Below the pieces are notes generated by a model. It worked only from the letters and a program-made list of their open reading frames with translations. It ran no database searches and was not told the origin of the DNA. Positions 40,162 to 62,818 of a stretch of 64,000 nt of DNA are shown here, piece after piece. Position 1 is the first letter of the stretch. Every line of letters begins with the position of its first letter. The stretch comes from Trichinella spiralis (lineage: Eukaryota > Nematoda > Enoplea > Trichinellida > Trichinellidae): NCBI GenBank assembly GCA_000181795.3, contig CM012955.1:327368-391367 (forward strand), in the 5' to 3' direction. The position numbers were made by a program, and so were the translations under genes.

Positions 40162-41950
40162 CTTTTAGCAAACAACATTTAATAATCATCATTAAAAAAA
40201 CAAACTACAAAATACAAACAGTGCGCAAAATTAAACAAATCACTTCACTGTTAAATATATACTAAATGAAGGAATGATAGGAATCTTTTGTTTACCAAAA
40301 TTATTAAACATATATTTATAAAAATTAACAAAAGGCACTTCACCTGTGCATAAATTATACCCAAATTAAACACACTACATTTATAACGCTGGCATATGAA
40401 CAAATAAAAAAATCACCTTCGAGTAAAATTATAAAATGCCACAATAAAATTTCAATTTCTAATAGAAAAGAAAACATACGCTGCTGCTGCTCTTTCAAGC
40501 AAGTTCAGGAAAATGCTGAATACTGTCAAAAGACTACCTTCCAGAACCCCTTTATCATGACTAAATTACCTAGTTCTCCATATTTTCACATCATACATCA
40601 CTTTTTTAAATACAAATAAATTATAAAAAAAAATAAATTATAGTGTGTATTCTCATAAAAAATTTTAGAAGAATTACAAATTTTCTCAAAATTGAAACTC
40701 AAGTTTAAAATTTCTTAGCTAAAAATGGAACGATATATACGCTGCAACTCTAGAAAACAGTAGAAAAAGTTGAATAAATCCAACAGTCTATACAAGTATC
40801 CCTAAAACAATCTAACATGATTCACTTACATTTTCAAACTTGAAGTGTTTGTACACACGTCTTAATACAAAGTGAACAAGTTCTACATATTAAAATTTGG
40901 ATTACAAAAACAGTATCTTAAATTATATTCATTTAATTTAATACAATTATCGCTTATAACTTATTACATTTTATAAAACTATAGTATAAAATTTAGAATA
41001 CATCCTACCTGCAGATCAAATTAATATCATACAGTAAGAACAATTCTCAATTGCGGAAAAAATCTATTCTAAACTTCGTTACTACTTTTGCAAATGAACC
41101 CCAGCAGCGATATCGGAAGTTTAAAATCTGTTATAAACAAAGGGACACACCTGTCACCGCCTTAATTTCAGTGGTCACTACCGCACACAGAATCCGGTTG
41201 GCGACCGTAAAACAAAAAAAGTTGAAAAAAAGCATCTCATATAAGACAAAATGTTTTAAAAAACCATCCTGATGTACTTCCCTACTGTAAAGAAAGATCA
41301 CTTACTTGTTCTGCTTACATTTAGAATTCTTGTTTGACAAAACAAGTAAACAAACTTACATAAATATTCCCCTCGGGGGGTGGTGTGGCTGCCTGACGTG
41401 AGTCCGATGTTGGTGGAGGAGTATGAGGTGCCGGAACAGGCGAATACCCACTCTGATCTTCGCTGTCCGATTCGTCGGCAGTTCTGCCAGAATTCTTTAC
41501 ACTTTCAATTGCAGCATTTACTGCCTTCTCTAGGGCATCATCCGGCACACTGACCACTTCGTGTCTAGCACCAGATTGGCGCGTTTCCATTTTCTGACGC
41601 TTTATTTTCATTTTAATAGCCCGACTGCTGTTACTGGGGCGAACTTCCATTGCCGCCGCGACCAATTCTTCATCACGTTTTTGCATATCGGCCATAAACG
41701 TGGATCCTTTTGGCGACGATGGCCTAGTCTGTTGTTTCTTACATGCCGTCGGGGTTTTAACGACATGGGGTTGCTGACCAGTTGGTACGCCGTTGCTTCC
41801 AACTGGGGTCATCCGACGCTTGCCGCCCGCCGCTTTTCCACTAGAACTTCCCTTATTGGCCGATGACAAATCGTCGCCATCGTTTTCCACATCCGCTTCA
41901 TCATCCTTTGACTTAGCTGTGCTGCTATTCACACTGTTACTACGCATCAT
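37794..41950 (-). CDS. ZNF608/609: ZNF608/ZNF609 (scribbler/brakeless) family zinc finger protein
   Basis: Nuclear transcriptional cofactor of the family represented by vertebrate ZNF608/ZNF609 and insect scribbler/brakeless. Exons, read high to low: 41950-41360, 39755-39620, 39531-39444, 38991-37794; joined 2013 nt, 670 aa, in frame. Diagnostic block across exons 2-4: [14 protein letters not shown], then [20 protein letters not shown], then YNYAPPRVCESP, which mirrors the vertebrate motif nearly residue for residue. A C2H2 finger (C-x4-C-x12-H-x4-H) lies at about 359-382 in [20 protein letters not shown]. The rest is low-complexity Pro/Ser/Gly/Ala sequence. At 670 aa it is about half the vertebrate length. 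I see neither the acidic N-terminal block typical of the vertebrate proteins nor the long C-terminal half. The ATG at 41950 directly follows a good acceptor, so an upstream exon may exist. Confidence 0.88.
39756..41359. other. Long intron of the ZNF608/609 homologue
   Basis: About 1.6 kb between exons 1 and 2. It contains the large CA/TA microsatellite at 40064-40160; the rest is AT-rich with nothing recognised. Confidence 0.7.
40064..40160. repeat. Long (AC)n(TA)n compound microsatellite
   Basis: About 35 AC units pass directly into about 13 TA units. It is the longest simple repeat in the window. Confidence 0.95.
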
Positions 41951-44900
41951 TCTAAAAAAGAATAAATAAAAATAACAAAAAAAATGTAACTAAACAAAAC
42001 AACAACGCAGTCAAAACCACCCGTTCTACTCGTTTGTACTGTATAAAGGCAATACAGTGACAAGTTGAAAAAAAACGCTCGCGGCTAGTTAAAAGTTAAT
42101 TATAAGCGGACAATTTGGGCGTTGCCAGCGGCAAGTAAACACAAAATGCGCGCGCTTTGGCCAGATCGATCGACCAGCCGTTGAAAAGGTGGAGAATGGG
42201 CGCGTAAAAAGCACAACAGCACAAAAACCGACAACAACTGATTGACATTGACAAACAGTGAAGACGCGGTCGAACTAATTTGACACACGCACGACCGTGC
42301 GACAAAAGGCGGAACTAGAACGCACGTGCACACTGTTCAAACAAGCATAGCTTCCAGAAGCCGCTTTCAAGCACGGCGGGCAATCAGCTTCATCTCGGCA
42401 TTCTCTTCTGTCGTCAGCGTGTTCTTCAAACTTCAGCGCAATGCATACTCATCCACGTTCACTCGACCACAAGCAAGCCGACCACTCGCAAACCGACCAC
42501 CAGCAAACTGACCCGACTACCAATTACCACTTGGCCCATCACACTATCGTGACGTGTACATTTTTTAATGCCCTCAGGCACGTTCTTACAAGCAATACAG
42601 TACAGATTCCTTTGAAATCGTTGTGCGCATAGAAATCGAAGAAAAGTTCAATTGAAATAAAGCAGACACTCATCAACCAACAGAACCGTACAAATAATCA
42701 CTTCCCATTCAATAAACATACCGGGCAATGATGACGACAACGTGAACCGTTCAGAACATCATTTTGATCAGCAGGTACGTAAAAAATGGCGCTTTGAGTA
42801 TTTTGAAGAAAATAAATTAGTAAAGGGATTGCTTACAATGGAATATTGCACAATTTTACATGGGATACCATTTTCTTTCATTATCAAAATCAATTTTGCT
42901 AATTTAAGCTGCTACTAAAATAATATACAGGATTACTGTAACCTACATAAATTTAATTTACTGTGAAAATTTCGACATCATAATTTTTCAGTGATATTAA
43001 AATATTCAATATTAAATACAATTTTAAATTTTCATAAAAATTTTATTTCTAAATTTTTAATATAAATTATACTCATAAAATAAATTCATAAAATTGTATA
43101 AAGCTTCATAAAATTCATATAAAATATTCACTATATTTTAAGCGTAGCTTTATTTCAGAATTATATTCTTTATTTATACATCTGATAATATAAAAAAGGA
43201 TTACTGTATTTGAAAAGACGCGCTCAAAAGAAATTAACTAAGAATTTCAATTATGTTGATAAGGCATTTTGAAAAACATACATGAAACATTTAGTGTACA
43301 ATTTTAGAATTATTACTATTTTATTTTGTTGTAGCAACATTAATGTATAATTGTAAAATTATCACAGTTTAATTTTACTGTGACTCAATTTTTATTGCAG
43401 TTATATTAAGTGTATTCATAATACATAGAAAAGTAAATATATTTCTGTAAGTTGAAAGTGCAATTTGATACTGAGAATTTATAAGATAAAAAGTAAATAT
43501 AAAACATCAAATATTTTAAAATGTGACGGATGCTGTACTTGTTCAGTTACAAATAGCCTGCCATAAAAGCGTATTTGTGTTGCGCTTAATTGCGACAACT
43601 GAAATCTCTTTTCCGAAACAAATGAAACAGTATACTTGATTAAAGAATATTAATAAACTTCAACACTAACCTATTTTTAACATTATATAAAAAATCTGAT
43701 TATTTATATTTAATAACGTTAGGAAGACCAGTTGTACTGCTATGGCAAGCAAATAGCTATAAATTGAAAACAGTAATAAAAATAATAAACGAAGATAAAA
43801 TGTTTTTCTAAAGCCAGAGTTCTTCCAAAGTATTCTTCAATCAATAAAAGTATCATTATTTGTAATAACAGTTATTAGATTTTCTGTAAATTATCATTGA
43901 ATTTTTACATTTATTACTTTAGAAATGCTTCAAGTGGTGCATCTGTTTTTCGCAAATGGTTACTTTAATTGGAAAGGTCGAGTGTTGATAAATTATTGCA
44001 TTATAAAATCATATCTCGAACAAAAATGTCTTTGGCAGAATGTTTTGTAAAATTTAACGTTTTCTTATACTTTAAAAACATTCTTTTCCAGTATTATATA
44101 CATATAATTGCATGCAAGCAAATACAGCAACATATTAATTAAGATTCAGTTTATTCAATTAAAATTAAATAATGGATATAATTTTCCCAGTTGTCTAGAT
44201 GTCTCTTCCGCAATATTCATTTTTCATCGCTCTGTTTAGCTTCAATCCATAAGCGTATATGTTTGTGCATTATATTGACGATGACGCATTAGACACAAGG
44301 TGGTGTTTTATTCAGATTATTTATACTATTATTATTATTATTATTATTAAAAATCATTATTGTGATTATTATTAAAACGTTCTTTTAATTTAAATTGTTT
44401 TGATTTTCAATTTCAAGCATAAAACGTAATTATTTATCTATGAATTTAAGGATTGTTCGTAACTGCCACATAGCTAAAAGCAGTCTACTTAATGTACTAT
44501 TTTTTCAGGGTTTTTGATATATTTTAGATTTTTTTCTACTATCATAAACGTATTCTATATTAATTAATCGACTGGTCAATTGTTAATTACATTTATGTGA
44601 ATTACTGTCTTCGTTACAGTAATTGTTTTCGTTGGTGATCAGCATTATCTTTCATTTGAGTTTCATATCGAGATTCTGTGATTACATCGAGATCGATGAT
44701 ATTTTCATTTTTAAATATTGCTATGAAAAAGCACAGCTGAGAATAAAATAATGAAAATATGATTATTACTGTATTACAGGTATTTTACTGTTAATCAGGT
44801 TCGTTGTTTCTTCATTGAAAAATGTTTGCTAAAGCTGAATAAAGCTGCGTGCATTCGGCACATGGTATTCGTTTTGTATAATAAGTTGCTTGTAGTTAAG

Positions 44901-46440
44901 TATAGTTCCGTTTTATTATACATTTAAGAAAACTCACCCCAGGTGTTTTTCCATTCCTTGATTTTAGATCTGTTCAGAATGATTTGTAAAGTATATTTTA
45001 ATAATTTTAATACTAAATTTTAATAATAATTTTAATTGCTTCTGTAAAATTAACACGATCTCTGCTTCTGCAGCTTTATATATAAAATTGCATTGGTTTA
45101 GCAAGAATGACCATTGTTATTTTTATTAATGTATGTGAAATTTTGCTTGGTCTTCATTGAGGAAAAGGTATATTTAATTTTATCCATAATAAGTTCACTT
45201 TTTTATTGTTATTATTCTAGAAGGCAATTGAGCATACAGACAAATAGTGGCATGCATTTGTGGTAAAATGAAATTTTTGTTTTATTTAGCTGTTTTCCGC
45301 GTTCTTACAACAATTAGTGCACAAGTTTTTTTGTTTTTGATAAGTACATTATTAATATTAAAAAGTAAACAAGTTGAAAGATTTGTTTTTATCGTGTAGA
45401 TGGCTTATTTTTTACTGAACATTTCTTTGATTCGACATGGACCGAGTTTTGATTTCTGCGTTTGTTATTAGTAGGCGCTGAGTGTTTTTAGATATTTTAA
45501 ATTTAACTGTTTGTCGTCAGTAATCCGGAATTTTTGATTATTGTTACTATTTATTAATTAAAAAAAGTTTCGAAAAAGAATGCCAGCATTTCAGTAACAA
45601 TGTAGCACTGTTAACATAATTTATTTTGACAAACTTGAATGTCTGTTGTAAATGATATGTTAACAATAGATAACCGTTTATCTTGTTTTTGCAAGTTTTC
45701 TCTGTAAATTGTTTGCGGGTCTATTGACAAGCCGACAGCGTGATTTCAACTATTTGTTAACATTTTTTTTATTCTGATAGCTGTGTGCCAAAAACTCAGA
45801 TTCTCACAAAATACATGTATTGATTTCCATGTAGCCATTCATTATTCACTGCTATGTTTGTTCGGCTGTTGTTCAGTGTATAAATGAAATAAATGTTTTA
45901 TTTTTAAATGTTTTTCTTCCGTTTTTGCTTTTTTAGATATAAATTATTTACATTAATGTTTACCGTTTTGAAATTTATGAATAATTTTCAGGTACATAAA
46001 CACAGCACTGGCGTAATGTGATTGGTTGTCTGATGACGTTTACGGCGTGCGGTATTTTCCCATATCTCTCTAAGCTGCATTCGCTCAGCTTTGGCAAAAT
46101 GGCAGCAGTTCAATCTGTTCCTTTTTTTATTTTTGTTACAGTTCTGATGATGAATGAAAGATTTCATTTCCAGTCAATTCAACTCAATTCATTTCAATGA
46201 AAATGATTCTGACAGTACTTGAACAACACAATCATTTGTTTACGCTTGTATTTTGTTTCTGCTTTTTAAACTGTGTTGACCAAATCTGGAAACTCTCTTT
46301 TCCCAGTCTGTTAATAACTTCTCGCTTTTCCGTTATCGTGTTTTCGCTCGCGATATTTGTTGCTCTTATTATTATTATTGAAAACAGTTATTCATTTGCG
46401 TTCGTCACATTCATGTGTTTATAGTTATATTTTGGGCGAA
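41951..46440. other. AT-rich gene desert upstream of two divergent genes
   Basis: 4.5 kb between the start of the minus-strand zinc finger gene and the plus-strand REEP5 gene. The first ~650 bases (to about 42600) are less AT-rich and probably hold the promoter or 5' UTR of the zinc finger gene. From about 42800 to 46000 the sequence is extremely AT-rich with almost no open frames and an ATT run at 44331-44349. No gene was recognised. Confidence 0.6.
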
Positions 46441-47455
<1,015 letters not shown>

Positions 47456-49379
47456 AGTAAACAATGGTGTAAACAATGGTGTGGAAATTTCATGACGTAG
47501 AAAGGAAAATATAAATTTGGAAAGTTTCTTTTTTTTTACTACTATGATTTATTTATTTTGCACCAAATTTATTTATTATGTAATGGTATTTGAAGTATGC
47601 ATTTTATTCACTTCGGTTATTGATGATGTCTTTTTACAGTATGCACCTATTATGAGTAAATTAAATTCTGTTATTTGTCTAGTATTGAAAGAATAAAGAG
47701 AAACGTTGATAATTGTTATCAATTATAATAGTGAATGAAATATAAATAGCGATCGTGAAACATATCGAATGGCAATTTGTGTTTGAAAATTATTAAAACG
47801 TAAATTGTATCTGAGACCGGTGTATTTGTTGCAAGTGGATTAGTAAATGTCAAATTGAATTTGAAAATCAGACAATTTTAAAAATAAATTTGGTTTATTT
47901 TTTGTTCCATTTAGTGTTTCTTATCCATTTTTTCGAAACATCTAACCAATGATAAGAGAGGATGATGAAACTGAAATTCATGTAAGGTTATTTAAAAATA
48001 TTCCTGGCGCAGATGATCGAAGATGAACAGTCAACATCAAATCAGCTGTAATTGTTGCAATGTAATTGGATAATTAAATATTTGAAATAGATTCAGAATT
48101 GAAACGTAATTACATTTTACTTTATCAGACAAAAATTAGTTATTTGGGTGCACACATATAAATAGGCATGAGAAATGTTTGTTTATTTATTTATTTATCG
48201 TCTTGTGTTTGTATTTATTTATGCAATGGTTGATGAGGAAATTTGCTCATGTTGAATTTTAAAATTTGTTTACTCAATGTTCTACAAAAATAGAACACAA
48301 ACGTATACGGATTGTCAAGTAACAAATTTATTTTCCATTAAAAGAAGTAACATTTATTATTTATTGTCTGCATGCGTGCATATATATGTAAATGTATACT
48401 GATATGGGTATGGATTTGAAATTGTTTGTTGCTGGAAAAATTGCATATTTGCCGAGCGAGCGTTCGAAGTCGTCAGTCAGTAGTGTTGATTTATTCCGTT
48501 CACGTTGGACGTGATGAACAACAACAGCCTTGAACTAACTGACTTGCTCGATCGTTGAAAATATTCTGTCCTGTTTGTTTGTGCACAAAATTTAAATTTC
48601 TTCTCGTCATCATATTCATATCACGCCCGTTGCTCACGTCGTTTCTTACACACGTCAGTCAGTCTACTTTTGCTTTTGAATTTATTAATTTCTGTCGTGT
48701 AGTAAAACTGAAATATTATCATTTAACAAATCAATGAGTTGAAAAGAGCAGAAAGAAAAATCTTTGGTGAGTCAGTGCACCTGAGCAAGCACTGCTGTGT
48801 GAAAAAACAAACATTGAACTCTGAGTATAAAGCTTGAAAACGCAGAAATATGGAAAAAAATTTAAATAAAAACAACAACAACAAACAATTGGCAAAAGTC
48901 GTCGCTGCTTTAACGTTTGTTTTGTCATGTCAATTAGTTGTTGCAATTAGTTTTTTGTCGTGTTTTCTTTTGTTGAAACAAACAAAACACATTGAGCCCT
49001 AATTTTCCAAGACACTGTGTAATAATATGTATACAAATATGAATATAAAGAAATATTCAAAAAAAGTGCTTGCTGATTTGTTGCTAAGACAAACCAAAAG
49101 TGGAAGTGAATAGAGGAAGAGGAAATGAATGGAGCAGCACTGGCAAGATGTGTGATATTAAAAAAGAATAAGAAAAGATAAACAGGTAAAATTGAACCGG
49201 TCGAAGATTTGCTTGTGTGTTGAGTATGCTAAAAATTTGGAAAAAAAATAAAAATGTACGTATGGCACGGAAAATGGAAGAGATTTGAATATTCGATTCG
49301 ATTCGATATATGCACACAAAAGCAAACGGAGAAAGGTGGTAAACACAAATAAAACAAACTCCGTTGCTGTGTGTGTGGT
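47456..49379. other. Noncoding region between convergent REEP5 and ZSWIM4/5/6
   Basis: AT-rich, with a likely REEP5 poly(A) signal (47692-47697), a TTTA run near 48181-48200 and a slightly GC-richer patch about 48450-48550. No gene was recognised. Confidence 0.6.
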
Positions 49380-57645
<8,266 letters not shown>

Positions 57646-59707
57646 TCGGTCGGCGAGTCGGTCGTTAATCTGTATATTATAGACGAAGTAGTGGAAACGA
57701 ACCCAACTGGATGAAAAACCACTTCAGTACACGGCACCACACACGCCCACGCACAAGTCGACAAAACTGAATTGTCTTCTTCTTCTTCTGTCCGACGACT
57801 CCACTACAAATTCGACCAAAATATGTAATCGAAAGGAAAAAAAACAAACAATCTCCTCCACCGAAATCTCTTCATAAAAAATGCGAATAATTTTAAAAAT
57901 TATTATTTCGAATTTATTGATTTGAATTGAAAAAAGAAAGGGAAAAATTGAATATTCGATGGCAAGGAAATGAACGCGCACCGAACAGACAGAACGCCAT
58001 CAAACGGATTGACCCCCATCGATCGACCGCTCGGCCAGTAGAATGAACGAACGCGCGCGCATTCCCGGGAGCAAGTTGCGAAATGCGGTCGGCACACCAT
58101 TGGTCAAAAATGTCCCACTCCGCCCAGGCGGAATGTTCTCCACTGGCGCCCTCTTCTGGCATGAACCGTGGCCCATTGTTTCTTATAATAAGAGCGGAGA
58201 AAAGCCTCTGGCTGACCACTGCCCGACGACCATTTGACCAATGCTAACCTGTGCACCGTTGCCAACCAATATTTAAATTGTGGAGTGGTGGCGTCTGCCT
58301 GTCTGCACAGTCTATTGCCTGTTGCAGGGAAATTTTCACACGCGGTACAAAATTTCAAACTGTACTCGTTCGACAATTCTCTCGCACATTGAATATACCA
58401 AAAACAGCAAACATGCCGGTCGTGATCAACTGAACGCATTCATTCATCCATCCATTCATTGGAATGTTGAATTGGAAATCAAGCAACCTGCTGCATCCAG
58501 CAAAATTTGGCAATATTGTCCTTGTCAACGATGCCCAAGCGAATTTGAAATTCAATGATTCATTCAAACACAAACATCGAAAAAATGAACCTGAATTTCA
58601 GAATATATTTTCAAAATTTTCATTTCAATTTACAAATACACAACGTTTACTTTTCACATATTTCCATCAACATTATACGATGCAGAATTCAAACTAAAAC
58701 CAAAACAACACTAAACCGACTTTCAATTAACATTTACACTTTTCCTCGAAAATTACATTCATTCTGAGTGACAACTTGTTATTCAAATTGAACATTTTTT
58801 AATTTAAAATTCGATGGACATTTTTCAAATTTCAATTTCATCATTTTCAAATCATTCATGTTATACTGTATGTGGCATGAATTTGAAATTTACAGTTTGA
58901 CCTAAAAAAGTTTTTCAAAACTTGATCATTATTTGTCAAAAAAAAGAGAATTCCAAAACAAAACATCTTTACTTCATTTTCGACGGTATTAGACTATAAA
59001 ATTTAATTTTTTTTTCTTTTTTTGTTCATTTTATTTATTTATTTTTTAATAATAATAAACATTTTGTACATATTTTTCATTATACATTTGCCTGTGTGAA
59101 CCCCCCATTACCCGCGTTTTTTCTCTCATTCTCTGATTGGTCCAACATTTCTATTGGCATTTTTCAATTCAATTAAAATTGTAAGTTCAAGCAATATTTA
59201 TTTGTGTAACATTTTCACTATTGTTCATGAGTGGTTTTTAATGAAGATTGAAATAAATTCTATTCGCTATAATCTCTGACTGACTCTCTGAATTCAACCG
59301 TAATTTTTATTTTCATGCAGCATTAACCAAAATTAACAATTGCCAACTAAAAGTGAAACATATGGCGTTCAACATTAATGTACCTTATCAATACTGAACA
59401 ACAACTATCTCTAATTTCAAAACATTAAACTGAAAAATAAAAATAAAAACATAATAAATTTCTTTGCCATCATCCGCGCATACTCCATCCCAGGTGCACT
59501 GGCAGATGTTTCCAACCTCCCTGCTGGATAAATTGCTCTAGAGAATAATTTTTAAGCCGCTGCTAACTTAATAGTTGCAAAAATTAAATTAAAATACAAA
59601 ATTTATCCTCATTTACTATTTATTTGAAAACAGAATACTACATCTCTACCATGCTAAGTACAAAAGTACAATATACAATACTGATTTCAGTGTATCATAA
59701 TTTCTTT
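57646..59707. other. Intergenic region upstream of ZSWIM4/5/6 and downstream of SARAF
   Basis: The left part (to about 58400) is GC-richer and probably holds the ZSWIM4/5/6 promoter and 5' UTR. The rest is AT-rich and probably includes the SARAF 3' UTR. No gene was recognised. Confidence 0.55.
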
Positions 59708-61048
59708 TTATCGTCGACGGGTAGTACCATATCCTGGAAAAAATCATCCATTCAAATACTAATTAAAAATAATAATACAAGCAGTCACATACCAGATGCA
59801 GGTTCTCCACGATATCCAGTAGAAGTGGATGGCTGATCTTCAGACCACGTCGGTGAAGGAGAACTTCGAAAATGAGAATATCCAAAACCAGTAGGGTGAT
59901 ATGTACTATATAAATAAATATATATATATATACGTGTGTGTGTATAACAGTAAGTTTACCAATAAGACAATTTGTCACAATTTCACTTACTCCCTGCTGC
60001 CAAACAAATAGCCCAAAAGACTACCAGCTCCAAGCCCAGTCCAAAAGCCGGGTCTCGATGAAGAGCCTCCATCGCAGCCTATCAGCAAAAATTCTATTTA
60101 CTCTAATTCGCAGATTTTAAAATATGATATTTACCTGAACTAGGGTAATATTCTGGGCGGAATCCAGGACCTGGTGGTGAACCTCTGCCTCCACCACCAC
60201 CGCCACCAGGCCACCATCCTCCCCACGAACCTGAGCTATCATTATAACTTTGTCCAGCTATCATATTATAAAAAGCATAAATAAAAATACACACACAACC
60301 AAAGAACAAAATGTCCGTCAGTTTAAAACCGCTAAAAGACAAGAATAAAAACAATGAAATGAAAATAAATATTTAAATTACTTACAATATGCAAAGTGAT
60401 TTACTACTATTAAAGTTGAAAATGTTTGGCAACGACCACCACCGCTTCTGTTGCCCATTGTAAGCCCAATCTATGCTATATTCTAGCTGAAACACAAATA
60501 CACATGCATAACAATATTCAACTTTTTACACTTACGTACACCACAAGAGCCTTTTAATATAAACTCATCATCCGGATAATTATAACCTTCGCAAATAACT
60601 TCAATCGTTCCAAATTGAAAACGTGGATCCATGTTTGTTTTGCATTCCCACTGAAAACAATAAACAAAACAATTCAGTATAAAAATATATACTATATGAT
60701 AAAATTAAATCATAAAACCATGATAATAATTAAAATAATTGAAAAACTACATTACATGAACATCAGATCCATCAGTTCCACGATTGTAACACTGAACAAC
60801 ATGTGGTCTAAAGTATGTGCAACCTGCTGTTCCACCGACGCATTTTAATTGAGGAATCGGAGTGACTCGTCGTCCAGATGTATAAGCGCCATCTTTGAGA
60901 GTCAATACTTCAACATCCCTCAGCCGAATACGGTCCCTAGAGCTGCTTTCAGATGCTGAAAAAGTTTTAACAATCATTCAATCTTGAATATTAATAAGCA
61001 CAAATAAATACCAGATATAAGTAAAGCAGCTAGAGTAAGAATAATCAT
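59708..61048 (-). CDS. SARAF: Store-operated calcium entry-associated regulatory factor (SARAF/TMEM66)
   Basis: Single-pass ER membrane protein that turns down store-operated Ca2+ entry through STIM/Orai. Exons, read high to low: 61048-61012, 60955-60756, 60650-60540, 60486-60386, 60331-60135, 60078-59991, 59905-59793, 59733-59708; 873 nt, 290 aa (human 339). The signal peptide begins MIILTLAALLIS. Luminal signatures: RLRDVEVLTL, TPIPQLKCVGGTAGC, ICEGYNYPDDEFILKGSCG. One transmembrane stretch (ILFFGCVCIFIYAFY) is followed by a Gly/Pro-rich cytosolic part. The conserved C-terminal blocks GFWTGLGAGSLLGYLFGS and the ending SGYGTTRRR match vertebrate SARAF closely. Luminal Cys residues expected for disulphides are present. 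Head-to-head with the C18orf32-like gene, 831 bp between start codons. Confidence 0.95.
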
Positions 61049-61879
61049 GGATAATTTTGAATTTCAGAATAAAAAACGGACAGCTTCCAGTTTGAAACTA
61101 AAGTCGTTAATATTATTAAAAGTTTCACACAAATGTGCAGTTGAACTTGACCACTTGTAACAACACTAATATCACTCTACATATAATGGCTAATTAAAAC
61201 GTCAGCTGTTACTGTAACTGCCTAATTAAATTCAAGTGTAAAAGTGTTGTAAAGTTAAGACGCAATATTCATTAACTGTTTTTTTAATTAATTTATTATA
61301 TTATATTATATTATATTATAAAAATGCATAATATTGTATTATTATAATTTAAAATTATAATTCATAAAATGCTTATAAAGTGTTTAAGTTTCGTATAAAT
61401 AAAATGTGGTAAATAGCATCAATTTTTTTAATAGTAAATCTCGTCATAAGAGCATCATTAAGGATTTCTACCAACTTATCATGCATTTTAAAAATATTTT
61501 AATATATTTTATGAGTTTTTATTTTATATAATGCTATTGAAATCTCATTGCTCACCCTTGGGTACAGTACCATGTTACTACTGTAATTGAAGAATTGCTT
61601 CAATAAATATTTTAAAAAAGCATTTGTTTTATTAATTTTGCGTTTTACAATTTACTTTTTATTAGTATAATTTTTTAAATACGGAATATATGTCTGTTAT
61701 CAGACAATAAATAAACAGCACTTCTTGCTTTATTTACAGATTACTGTCGTGAGTTTATCATTTTTAGAACTTTTTGTTGAATAACGCCGATTCATTATTG
61801 CAAGCACATTTATTAATTTTCATTTGATATTTCTTAAATTTTTCAAATTTATCTCTATTTTTTTGTAGCTTTTTTAAAA
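61049..61879. promoter_or_regulatory. Divergent SARAF/C18orf32-like intergenic region
   Basis: Very AT-rich, with an (ATTAT)n tract at 61293-61320. It must contain both promoters. An acceptor-like TTTTTGTAG ends at 61868, 11 bases before the C18orf32-like ATG. Confidence 0.5.
61293..61320. repeat. (ATTAT)n repeat
   Basis: About five pentanucleotide units in the SARAF/C18orf32-like spacer. Confidence 0.85.
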
Positions 61880-62125
61880 ATGGTGTGTATTCCGTGCATT
61901 TTGGTACCGTTTTTTCTCTGGTTGTACATCAAGTTTATCCAACCACTTATTTGGCGATATGTGCCGGAGAAATGGCGTACTAGAGTAGATTATTGGCTTT
62001 ACCCAACCTGTAAAGTACGCGATTTGCCTGCCGATGATGAAGAAACTACAGGAAAGACAAAGGAAAGCGAAGAACGTTATTTTGCAGTTGATGAACGTTC
62101 ACATTTTACTGAAAGTGTTGAATGA
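61880..62125 (+). CDS. C18orf32: C18orf32-like small membrane protein (UPF0729 family)
   Basis: An 81-residue intronless frame. The start MVCIPCILVPFFLWLYIKFI matches the strongly conserved start of the C18orf32 family (MVCIPCI followed by a hydrophobic segment), which fixes the start codon. The N-terminal hydrophobic stretch (about 1-28) with Cys3 and Cys6 would anchor or be lipidated at the ER/lipid-droplet membrane in the family. The rest is hydrophilic and acidic and poorly conserved. Length is near the family's 76 aa. Molecular function is not well established. The family call rests on the N-terminal motif alone. Confidence 0.8.
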   Translation: MVCIPCILVPFFLWLYIKFIQPLIWRYVPEKWRTRVDYWLYPTCKVRDLPADDEETTGKTKESEERYFAVDERSHFTESVE

Positions 62126-62818
62126 GATTTTTGATCTGTGGAAAGATGAATCATGAAATGCGATTTACTTTATATTGCTTTAGTCTTACATTTAATTCTG
62201 TTATTAGTCTGATTAAACTGTATTGGTGAATAGTTGCATTTTTGAAGTTACAATGCCGTGCAAATTTCCGGCCAAGTAGTCTTTTTGTTTTCAAATGCGA
62301 ATATCGTTATTGTTTCTTTGCATAAGTTGCCTGTTTAAAGTGTTTTTATAGATACCTGCGAAAATGCAATTGCAGTAGGAGATAGCAGCAGTTATTTCGC
62401 TTAAAGTCGGAACAAAGAAGTTTTGCAATCAAAGAAGCTTCAACTTTACTGGTTGTTTACATCTGTGATTGAATGCATTGCGTCAGTTTTCTTTTAATTA
62501 ATGAAAATTGTTACAATTTAGTAAGATATGTTTAATATTAATTTGTGTGAAAATATTTTATTCTAAATTTATATTATAATTGGGTATGTGGTTTGCTACT
62601 TGTGCAACCAGTGTTATTAGTATTTGTAATATTTGTAAATTTATATTTGAAAAACGTGTGGTAAATATACGAGATTTAAAATGATGAAATGTTTTAAAAT
62701 AAAGTGTAGAATGCATTTTCATTTTTGTAATGTAGTAGTTAGTTTTACAGAATTGTATAATTTTAGGAAGTACAGATTGCAAATTAAAAGATTGGCACGA
62801 AACAAGAAAATTTTACAA
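62126..62818. other. Spacer between the C18orf32-like and SLC35A genes
   Basis: AT-rich, probably holding the 3' UTR of the small upstream gene and the promoter of the transporter. No gene was recognised. Confidence 0.55.

Noticed and set aside
42096-42632. Overlapping short frames upstream of the zinc finger gene
   Set aside because: They are open in several frames on both strands in a GC-richer patch, with no homology; this is more likely promoter or 5' UTR sequence.
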